From: Planctomycetes bacterium UBA1146
Lineage (GTDB): Bacteria; Planctomycetota; UBA8108; UBA1146
Assembly (NCBI GenBank): GCA_002311345.1
Contig: DCAA01000016.1
Location: 360-9,899, forward strand
Length of the DNA stretch: 9,540 nt
Direction: 5' to 3'
Part shown: one piece after another, positions 1 to 5,941 of the stretch
Numbering within the stretch: the stretch's first letter is position 1
How the letters are laid out: each line of letters opens with the position of its first letter
Translations under genes and position numbers: made by a program
Notes under the pieces: generated by a model
Databases searched by the model: none
What the model saw: only the letters and a program-made list of their open reading frames with translations
Told to the model about the DNA's origin: nothing

Positions 1-270
1 GTTGAAGAAGGCGAACCAGGATGGATGTTGCCAGTGGGTGATGCCCGGCATCACCACTCGATCGAGATCGGCGAGCACCTCGTCGAACGATTCGCCTCGT
101 GCGGGTGGATGTTCGGGCAAGGATGCGGCCACCTCTCCTGGCTCGACCCGTGAGAGGACCGACCTCTGCTCGATACCAGCGAGGTAATCGACCACCCAGT
201 CGATCGCCTCATGGCCTCTTCGGCGCAGTTCTTCACGATCCCAGTGCAGTTGTTCGGCTCGATCGGTCAC
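1..270 (-). CDS. Group II PLP-dependent decarboxylase (aromatic-L-amino-acid decarboxylase type), N-terminal part
   Basis: Reading the minus strand from a GTG at 268-270 gives 90 codons that run off the left window edge in frame. The protein starts M-T-D-R-A-E-Q-L-H-W and then shows the N-terminal signature of aromatic amino acid / tyrosine / glutamate-type group II decarboxylases: R-R-R-G-H-E-A-I-D-W-V-V-D-Y-L at residues 16-30, V-E-P-G-E near 42-46, L-P-E-H-P-P near 51-56, and V-M-P-G-I-T-H-W-Q-H-P near residues 73-83. In this family the segment wraps around the partner subunit of the dimer and helps form the substrate pocket. The catalytic lysine lies beyond the edge, so substrate and activity cannot be judged. 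A second GTG at 295-297 is in frame, with AAGG seven bases upstream; the 270 start was preferred because its N-terminal length fits the family better. It is divergent from the ClpX-like gene. Family call is firm; substrate is unknown. Confidence 0.85.
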   Translation of the reverse strand, partial: MTDRAEQLHWDREELRRRGHEAIDWVVDYLAGIEQRSVLSRVEPGEVAASLPEHPPARGESFDEVLADLDRVVMPGITHWQHPSWFAFFN

Positions 271-365
271 TTCAAATCTCGTTTCTGTTCGTGCCACCTG
301 AAGACCTTATGGGCCATCCGGCAAGGCGTCCAGATCTTGGTCTCCAGCGTTCCTGGCAGGAGAAC

Positions 366-394
366 CTGACAATACCCGTCCACTCCGATAGGAT
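366..394 (+). promoter_or_regulatory. Candidate housekeeping-sigma promoter of the ClpX-like gene
   Basis: CTGACA at 366-371 and TAGGAT at 389-394 are separated by exactly 17 bases, matching the -35 and -10 consensus at five and four of six positions. Transcription would start near 401, leaving a short leader that contains the GGAGGG ribosome binding site at 410-415, nine bases before the ATG at 425. This is prediction from sequence only. No comparably good promoter was found for the divergent decarboxylase gene in the same spacer. Confidence 0.4.
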
Positions 395-424
395 GTCAGT
401 GATGATAATGGAGGGATCCTGAAG

Positions 425-1828
425 ATGACCAGCAACAGAGCCACCTTCCCTGATCCGCTGGAGATCCAGGCTCATCTCGATGAGCAAATCCGCGGACAGA
501 AACGTGCCAAGCGAGAACTCTCCGTGGCGATCTACAACCACTACGTCACCGCGCATCTCTCTCCGAAAGGCGCCGTCACCCCACAACATCTGTTGCTGAT
601 CGGACCGGCCGGGGTCGGGAAGTCCTTCCTGGTGCAGAAAGTGGCCGAGATGCTCGGAGTGCCGTGGATCCATGCCGACGCCGCTTCGCTGGTCCAACCC
701 GTGATGTCGGGTGAAGAAGTGGAGCGGATCATCGGCGCCTTGATCCAGCGCGCCGGAGGAGATTTCGGACACGCCCAGAAAGGAATCATCCTCATCGACA
801 GACTGGACAGTTGTCGACGCACCATCGTCGGCCCCGCGGATCCGGGTATCGCGGTGCAAGATTCACTGCTGGCCATGATGGATGGCCTGGTCATGAATCA
901 CCGCGGTCCCGCCGGAGGGACGCTCAATACCTCCGGCATTCTCTTCATCTGTTGCGGCTCCTTTTCCGAACTACGCAAGGTGATTCTCGACCGCCTGGGA
1001 GAAGATGAGCGAATCGGTTTCCAGGCGAAAGAAGACGACGATGAAGAGGGACATGATTCGACCATGGCCCTCAACGACCTCATCGAAAGACGTGATCTGG
1101 TCACCATGGGGATCGGCGAGGAACTGGCCGCGAGATTCGGCAACATCTCGTTATTGAAGGAACTCGACGAAGACGATTTCATCCACATTCTCGACAAGAT
1201 GGAAAACAGCATCATCACCCACAAGAAACAGTTCTGGGCCAGTCATGGCATCGATCTCAATTTCGAGAAGGACGCTCTGCGTGCCATCGCCCGCAAGGCA
1301 CGAGAGACTGGAGAAGGCGCCCGCGGCCTGCACGGCATCGTCGAGAAAGTACTCGATCCCATCGACCACCGGCCGGTAGAACTTGCACGTGCAGGAATCG
1401 CGCGGATCGATATCACCGAGTCCTGCGTCGAAAAAGGAACCGAGCCGCCGATGCATGAAGGGACAGGAGAAAACTCATCCGAGAAGCTGGAGCAACTGCT
1501 CGCCGAAGTGTGGTCTTCCTTGCAACACAGCACAACCTCGCTCGATACGTTTCCCATTCCCATCGATCCGGCTATCCTCGCGCTCCCGATCTTTAGCCTC
1601 GCTCCCACCATCGCTCAGATGGAAATGGCGCTGGGGCGTCTCGGATTGTCCACTGATCAGGATCGTACCTGGAGAGCGTTGCTCAAGAAGTATCCAAAGG
1701 AAGGGCTGCAGGTCATCCTCCAGTTGCTGGCACGTGCACAACAATCTGGCGTCAGCCTCGGGGCACTCTGTGATGCGATCGATAAAAACGACGGTGACCT
1801 GGCTGCCACGCTCGACTCTCTTCGGTAG
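425..1828 (+). CDS. ClpX-like AAA+ ATPase lacking the zinc domain and the Walker B glutamate, with a novel C-terminal extension
   Basis: 467 residues. The N-terminal half aligns by eye with the ClpX core: A-K-R-E-L-S-V-A-I-Y-N-H-Y at 28-40, Walker A G-P-A-G-V-G-K-S at 60-67, the sensor 1 region S-G-I-L-F-I-C at 170-176, an arginine-finger candidate R237, and the sensor 2 motif G-A-R-G-L at 298-302. Against canonical ClpX: there is no N-terminal four-cysteine zinc domain; the pore-1 G-Y-V-G is V-M-S-G (93-96); Walker B I-D-E-I-D is I-D-R-L-D (124-128), so the catalytic glutamate is Arg126 (codon AGA at 800-802); and the RKH loop is replaced by a short R-G-P-A-G-G-T. The ClpP-docking tripeptide I-G-F is kept at 197-199, followed by an acidic stretch E-D-D-D-E-E. 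Residues about 350-467 form an unrecognised, probably helical extension. GGAGGG at 410-415 supports the start. ClpX homology is certain; an ordinary unfoldase role is doubtful. It may bind nucleotide without turning it over, or regulate a canonical ClpX or ClpP. Confidence 0.93.
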   Translation: MTSNRATFPDPLEIQAHLDEQIRGQKRAKRELSVAIYNHYVTAHLSPKGAVTPQHLLLIGPAGVGKSFLVQKVAEMLGVPWIHADAASLVQPVMSGEEVERIIGALIQRAGGDFGHAQKGIILIDRLDSCRRTIVGPADPGIAVQDSLLAMMDGLVMNHRGPAGGTLNTSGILFICCGSFSELRKVILDRLGEDERIGFQAKEDDDEEGHDSTMALNDLIERRDLVTMGIGEELAARFGNISLLKELDEDDFIHILDKMENSIITHKKQFWASHGIDLNFEKDALRAIARKARETGEGARGLHGIVEKVLDPIDHRPVELARAGIARIDITESCVEKGTEPPMHEGTGENSSEKLEQLLAEVWSSLQHSTTSLDTFPIPIDPAILALPIFSLAPTIAQMEMALGRLGLSTDQDRTWRALLKKYPKEGLQVILQLLARAQQSGVSLGALCDAIDKNDGDLAATLDSLR

Positions 1829-1864
1829 CCAACAGCCAGAAGTCAGTAACGGCTTTCGATGTCA

Positions 1865-1904
1865 AAAGCGGTCTGATGCCCGGGTAAAGGCATCAGACCG
1901 CTTT
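1865..1904. terminator. Bidirectional terminator hairpin between convergent genes
   Basis: A perfect 16-bp inverted repeat (arms 1865-1880 and 1889-1904) encloses the 8-base loop CGGGTAAA. It lies 36 bases after the stop of the ClpX-like gene and 31 bases before the stop of the protease gene, which converge here. The arms begin with AAAG and end with CTTT, so each strand carries a short U-rich flank at the base of the stem, although neither has a long U-tract. Position and perfect pairing make a shared terminator the clear reading. Confidence 0.85.
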
Positions 1905-1935
1905 CCATGTAAACACCTGGCCCTGCAAAAGGTAT

Positions 1936-4590
1936 CTAGATATTGCAGTCCAGATTGTCGGCTGTCGGATCTGGGCCAGGATTCGGGAACGGTGGCGGTG
2001 GTGGTGATCCACTCGAGAACAAGAAATCCAGCAGCGCCACTGCATCCGCTATGTTATTCGCTCCGTCATCATTGACATCGATGGCATCGAGACAGTCCGC
2101 GTTCCCGTTGTTGAACAGGTAGTTGAGACAGAAGACTGCGTCCGCCACGTTGATATCCTGATCGAGGTTCCCATCTCCACGCAGAAAAGAGCTATCCGAA
2201 ACCGTGATCAGACCACCCTCCAAGAGCGGCGGGACCGCAATTCCAGCAGGATCGACCAGCAAGTTTTCAGTTGGAGATGGACTTCCAATCCCATCGACCG
2301 GCATCACCACCAGTTGCTCACCGATCCCGATCGAAGGCAAAACAAAGTAACTGGCATTGGCCAGAATCGACTGCGTTGATGGTGGTAGGGTATCATTGCC
2401 CGCAAAACTGAGAACGACACCCAGGGTCCACCAGCCGCCATCGACTGTCAGGTCGTTGTTCAGCGTTTCCTGGAAGAAATCGGCATTTGTCGCGACGGTT
2501 CCCGTATCGTTCACATCCAAGATGTTCAGCTCTGTCGGATCGAAGTCGATCGCCAGCGAATATCCCGCAACAATCGTATCGTGGTCAGCACTGACGGTGA
2601 CGTCGACAACACCACCCGGAGACCCATCTGCGCTGTTGTGAATGATGTATTCCTCCGTGTAGAGGAAGCCTGGATCGAGGAAATCGCTTCCTGAAGTCTG
2701 GCTAGCAATCACCGAAACCAGGCCCGGAATGTTGGATGAGGGGACATTGCCGCTCAACTGGGTCACACTGATGTAGTTGAGGTTCTGGACAACCGAACCA
2801 CCGATCAGAATGACGATATCGGGATTGAAGTTGTTGCCATTGATGGTAACAAAAGTCCCCCCTGCCGTGGGTCCGCTGCCGGGCACAAGGGAAGTGAGGG
2901 TCGGTGGCTCCTGTTGAGGAGGAGGACCGTCTGTGACGGAAACATCATCGATGTACCAGTCGTCGTTGGTCTCGTTGGTATCAGTGTAGAAGCGCAGCCT
3001 GAAACCGTTATGTCGGGCATTCGACGGCAATTCATAGGTGTGTACCGTGAAGGTGGTCGGGTTGGACCCATCGGATGTGATCCGATCCAGTTCGGTCCAA
3101 TCGAGCCCTACGTTGAGGTAGGACACCACCAACTCTTCACCGGATTCGACACCTGAATGATTGGTGTAGAACTGCAACGATGGGACCGTGCCTCCAAGAA
3201 GCATGGTGTTGGATCGAATCTCGTCATACTGATACTCGCCAGTACCGGCGCGATCCAGATTCAGCGAAAGAGGTGAACTCGGTTCTCCGCTGGCGTTCGT
3301 GCTTGCGAATCCCCCCTCGTTGTACACCCAGTTGTTAGAGTTCGGCGTATTACTGGTAAATTCATCCAGAAATGGCAGCGCAAGTTCGGGAGGTTGGCTG
3401 GTCAAGCAGGTGCGACTGTTCCTGTAATTGATGATCTGACCCTCAGGGCCTGAGGTGAAACTGAGCGGATTGAGTCCACTACAGCCACCAAGACCCGAAC
3501 ACATGATCCGGCAAGGGGAAGAACTATCGCAGTGCGTTGCAGCCCAGTTATGCCCCGCCTCGTGAGCAGTCAGGGCAATCCTGCGATTGAAGTTGCTGGT
3601 GAATCGTGATTGGGACAATCCGTATGCGTTGCTGGTGCAGATGTCGGCGAGGCTGGCAATCCCGATGGTACCGCCATCTAGATTGACACCGGTGAAAAGA
3701 TGCGCATGGTCACGCTGGATCTGGTTTTCGGGGGCTGAACTCCACACATTGCCGAACGTGTTCAGCAAGGACCCGGGAGATGAGATGGTCCCGTAGGGAT
3801 CTGCGCTGTTGGTTCGAACGATGAGCACCGTGATCTCATAGGTGATGAGAATGTTCGGGGCTTCGTAGACTCCTTCGACACCATTGATGACATTTTCAAC
3901 GTCATTGATGGTGCTGGTCACGTTGGAGCCGTTTTGCTGGTAGAACTCGAAATCCGCATCGATTCCGATCTCGGTGAGGAAATACGTGGTCCCGAAGGAC
4001 TGGGTTCCGCCGGCAGATCCTCCTGTAGGAGGTGTCGCCGGATCAGGAGTGCCACAGATGTATCCCAGGTCCAGTTCATCGCGGGCTTCCACGATGCCGT
4101 GCCACGATCCGGTTCCCGGGAAACCGATCTCGGAAGTGGGAGAGATGGACCACACACCATCATTGGTGAGGATCAGTGCGGTCATCCTGCCATCGTGATA
4201 ACTGGCACGGACACGAGAACCGGGAATCTCCAGCACCGTTCCCTTACGAGTTCGGATGGCAGGCGCAGGGTAAGAGACCAACTGTGTCCCATCATCGACG
4301 AGCACCTCGAAGCGATCACTACGAACGCTGTGAGGATAAAGACTCAAGGTGGCCGAGCCGAAGCGAGGAAGATCTACTTCCACCACCAGTTCGCCATCAA
4401 AATGCTCGGAAAAGTACAGTTCCTGGACTCCAGCTTTGGCTGCATCCATGGCAGCTGCGACAGCATTCGCATCCGGCATCGCGCCGGAGATAACTTGCTT
4501 CGCATCGAGGGTAGAAGCGTTTCCGAGCAACAAAAAGGCGAGCGTAAAGACCCGTACCATCGAAAATCTGCGCAATATCTGATCTCTCAT
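1936..4590 (-). CDS. Secreted M12B-like (reprolysin-type) zinc metalloprotease with IPT/TIG, cohesin-like and dockerin-like domains
   Basis: 884 residues, exported. A signal peptide (hydrophobic core about 12-24, likely cleavage after A30) leads into a propeptide to about residue 195. The catalytic domain follows (about 200-396). It carries the metzincin zinc motif H343-E-A-G-H347-N-W-A-A-T-H353 and a Met-turn candidate M363 within C-R-I-M-C. Cysteines 354, 360, 364, 370 and 396 could form disulfides. Then come a MAM/jelly-roll-like region (about 405-554, ending D-D-W-Y-I-D-D-V-S-V), an IPT/TIG domain (about 562-644), a cohesin-like beta domain (about 646-798), and a dockerin-like pair of calcium loops (D806-x-N-x-D and D838-x-N-x-D, each followed by A-D-A-V). 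A proline-rich tail ends in D-N-L-D-C-N-I. C179 is the only cysteine before the catalytic domain and may act as a cysteine switch. AAAGGG eight bases upstream supports the ATG at 4590. The gene is preceded by a structured leader and ends at the shared terminator. The protease class is secure; substrate is unknown. Confidence 0.94.
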   Translation of the reverse strand: MRDQILRRFSMVRVFTLAFLLLGNASTLDAKQVISGAMPDANAVAAAMDAAKAGVQELYFSEHFDGELVVEVDLPRFGSATLSLYPHSVRSDRFEVLVDDGTQLVSYPAPAIRTRKGTVLEIPGSRVRASYHDGRMTALILTNDGVWSISPTSEIGFPGTGSWHGIVEARDELDLGYICGTPDPATPPTGGSAGGTQSFGTTYFLTEIGIDADFEFYQQNGSNVTSTINDVENVINGVEGVYEAPNILITYEITVLIVRTNSADPYGTISSPGSLLNTFGNVWSSAPENQIQRDHAHLFTGVNLDGGTIGIASLADICTSNAYGLSQSRFTSNFNRRIALTAHEAGHNWAATHCDSSSPCRIMCSGLGGCSGLNPLSFTSGPEGQIINYRNSRTCLTSQPPELALPFLDEFTSNTPNSNNWVYNEGGFASTNASGEPSSPLSLNLDRAGTGEYQYDEIRSNTMLLGGTVPSLQFYTNHSGVESGEELVVSYLNVGLDWTELDRITSDGSNPTTFTVHTYELPSNARHNGFRLRFYTDTNETNDDWYIDDVSVTDGPPPQQEPPTLTSLVPGSGPTAGGTFVTINGNNFNPDIVILIGGSVVQNLNYISVTQLSGNVPSSNIPGLVSVIASQTSGSDFLDPGFLYTEEYIIHNSADGSPGGVVDVTVSADHDTIVAGYSLAIDFDPTELNILDVNDTGTVATNADFFQETLNNDLTVDGGWWTLGVVLSFAGNDTLPPSTQSILANASYFVLPSIGIGEQLVVMPVDGIGSPSPTENLLVDPAGIAVPPLLEGGLITVSDSSFLRGDGNLDQDINVADAVFCLNYLFNNGNADCLDAIDVNDDGANNIADAVALLDFLFSSGSPPPPPFPNPGPDPTADNLDCNI

Positions 4591-4596
4591 CAGAGG

Positions 4597-4711
4597 GACC
4601 CTTTCCGGGTCACGCCCCCCAGGACGTTACCCACGTGTCGAGATGTGCCAGGCGGGCACATGCAGGGGAAACCCCGGTCCGCGATCCGGGATGTGCCCGA
4701 ACCGTGACCCG
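4597..4711 (-). promoter_or_regulatory. Structured 5' leader of the protease gene with mutually exclusive helices (putative RNA switch)
   Basis: All pairings were read directly from the sequence. A perfect 9-bp helix (P1) joins 4703-4711 (CGGGTCACG on the transcript) to 4606-4614 (CGTGACCCG). Inside it, CGGGCACAT (4691-4699) can pair with ATGTGCCCG (4653-4661). The same strand can instead pair over 7 bp with GGCACAT at 4643-4649, across a 5-base loop. The 3' arm of P1 also contains GACCC (4607-4611), which can pair with GGGTC (4597-4601) to make a small hairpin with loop GGAAA; this covers the AAAGGG ribosome binding site at 4599-4604. Forming P1 would therefore leave the site open, and losing P1 would close it. 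This layout resembles a translational riboswitch or a protein-bound leader, but I do not recognise a known class. It is unproven that the transcript starts upstream of 4711. Confidence 0.45.
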
Positions 4712-4996
4712 TTTGCCCCGGAAGGACTCGAGTGAGCCTCTTCCCGAACTTTTCTGACATATGTGTACCAGAAACGCCCATCCACGATGCTAACTAACGG
4801 AAAGGCGACGAGCAACCTATCGACAACCATCGATGGTGGCCAGAATGCCATGATTGGCCGGAATACTACCAGGAAAGGGGCTGCCAGGTCTCCGGAATGC
4901 TCCCTGACCATCTATTTCTGTCACCTACATCCATCTGCCGTGAGAATCGGGCTCGGCGCACACTGAACGAACGGAGAGAAGCTGATCAGGATCTAA
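4712..4996. other. Noncoding stretch upstream of the protease leader
   Basis: No convincing gene is seen here on either strand: the short open frames have no family resemblance and cross the structured leader or the palindrome. On the minus strand TTGCTC (4810-4815) and TAGCAT (4787-4792) sit 17 bases apart and could be a weak promoter for the protease; this would give a leader of roughly 190 bases that includes the paired elements downstream. The match is only three and four of six bases, so it is a suggestion. The palindrome at 4826-4837 lies just upstream of this promoter candidate. Confidence 0.3.
4826..4837. repeat. 12-bp perfect palindrome, possible operator
   Basis: ACCATCGATGGT reads the same on both strands. 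It lies about ten bases upstream of the weak minus-strand promoter candidate for the protease gene, a usual place for a dimeric regulator to bind. A 12-bp palindrome can occur by chance, and no second copy was noticed in the window. Confidence 0.25.
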
Positions 4997-5043
4997 CAAG
5001 GCGCTTCAGCGGACAACTCAACTGCTGGTGAATCATCGCCTTG
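4997..5043 (-). terminator. Stem-loop just after the pntA-pntB-nuclease operon, possible terminator
   Basis: Two bases beyond the nuclease-fold gene's stop codon, CAAGGCG (5037-5043 as read on the minus strand) can pair over 7 bp with CGCCTTG (4997-5003). An inner 4-bp CAGC/GCTG pair lies inside (5007-5010 with 5024-5027). The stem is followed on the transcript by TTAGATCC, so the U-run is poor. The location fits the end of the operon; efficiency as an intrinsic terminator is uncertain. Confidence 0.4.
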
Positions 5044-5044
5044 C

Positions 5045-5941
5045 TCAACGCTTGTCGTTGGGCCTCTCGCTCGGGCGTACACGAGAACCCAGTACCGCGA
5101 TGACGGGAACGTGATCGCTGAGGGCTCCATCGTCGCTTCGGGCAGGGTCGATGTGGAATTCGTCATCAGAAAGCGGCCTCGACTCGAGCACCTGATAAGA
5201 CAGCGGCCCCGTCACCCACACGTAATCGATCCTCTCGGTCAGCCCGGTGCTGGGGCAGGTCCAGCCACCGACCGGATCGCCACCACTGGCGAGATAACTG
5301 TCGGTAAATCCTGCCCGTACCCAGGCCTCGTACTCCGGGGTCGCCGGTTGATGGTTGGCATCCCCCATCACGATGACCGACAGGTTTCGCTTTCGATGTC
5401 GCTGTGTTGCCCGTTCGACCGCGGCGATCTCGCGCAAACGAATCGATGTGGTGTTTTTCCAGGAAGGCAACAGATGCACCGTCATCAGCACCACTCGCTT
5501 GCCGTTGTAGTTGATCACCACTTCGCCGAAGGTGCGTGAGAAGGCATCGTCGCTGGAATACGGATCGAGATCGGGACGATCACGGCTCTCCAGGATGGGA
5601 AGCCGCGTCAGGATCGCGCCGGGAAAGCCCTGCCTCCAGCCATCGCCGGTCCAGGCACCGCGAAACCATCGCACCTGCCAACCGAGACGACGAACCGCCT
5701 CCATCACGTGCTTTCTGGGTGTCGCTTCTTGAAGTGCGATGACATCGAGATCGTATCGTCGTGCTGCGGTGACGATTCCTGCGATCACCGACTCGGCTCC
5801 GCCCGCTGCGGTGGCTACTTTTCCTTCAGCATTGACCGTCACCGGGACAAAATAGTGAACATTCCAGGTCATCACACGAAGGGTATCGGGCTCCGTCATG
5901 GGCCCAGACATGGCAAGAAGCAGGAAAATGCTCGGAATCAT
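5045..5941 (-). CDS. Endonuclease/exonuclease/phosphatase-fold protein, probably exported
   Basis: 298 residues from the ATG at 5939-5941. All core motifs of the EEP (DNase I/AP endonuclease/sphingomyelinase) fold are present: T-W-N-V-H with metal-site Asn27, A-L-Q-E-A with Glu72, H156 in V-H-L-L-P, G-D-A-N with Asp194 and Asn196, R-I-D-Y-V with Asp239, and the terminal S-D-H with Asp276 and His277. The fold hydrolyses phosphodiester or phosphomonoester bonds with Mg2+; substrates include DNA, RNA, phosphoinositides and sphingomyelin, and which applies here cannot be told. The first 14 residues are hydrophobic (M-I-P-S-I-F-L-L-L-A-M) and may be a short signal peptide, though without a basic start. 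The ATG overlaps the pntB stop by one base (TGATG) and no good ribosome binding site is visible, so translation is probably coupled to pntB. A TTG one codon earlier (5942-5944) is an alternative start. Catalytic residues look intact. Confidence 0.9.
   Translation of the reverse strand: MIPSIFLLLAMSGPMTEPDTLRVMTWNVHYFVPVTVNAEGKVATAAGGAESVIAGIVTAARRYDLDVIALQEATPRKHVMEAVRRLGWQVRWFRGAWTGDGWRQGFPGAILTRLPILESRDRPDLDPYSSDDAFSRTFGEVVINYNGKRVVLMTVHLLPSWKNTTSIRLREIAAVERATQRHRKRNLSVIVMGDANHQPATPEYEAWVRAGFTDSYLASGGDPVGGWTCPSTGLTERIDYVWVTGPLSYQVLESRPLSDDEFHIDPARSDDGALSDHVPVIAVLGSRVRPSERPNDKR

Noticed and set aside
3934..4707. Long plus-strand open frame (257 codons) opposite the 5' half of the protease gene.
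   Set aside because: It is antisense to a gene with clear domain homology, shows no family resemblance, and its arginine-rich composition is what a shadow frame of GC-rich coding DNA gives.
4654..4720. Resemblance of the protease leader to a cyclic-di-GMP riboswitch (GGGCAAAC and GTCACG words on the transcript).
   Set aside because: The words occur in the wrong order and spacing, and the expected three-helix architecture with its tetraloop and receptor was not found.
4590..4781. Small minus-strand frame of 63 codons ending in TGATG at the protease start, which could be a coupled leader peptide.
   Set aside because: It runs through the paired leader segments, has no credible ribosome binding site and an erratic composition. 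The paired RNA explains the region better, although a leader peptide cannot be fully excluded.
4991..5063. Possible integron attC site at the end of the nuclease-fold gene: ATCTAAC and GTTGGGC fit the outer RYYYAAC / GTTRRRY boxes 73 bases apart.
   Set aside because: The two outer boxes pair poorly with each other, the inner arms match only with a bulge and a mismatch, and the local 7-bp stem is better explained as a terminator. No integrase or second site is present. The degenerate boxes are expected by chance fairly often.
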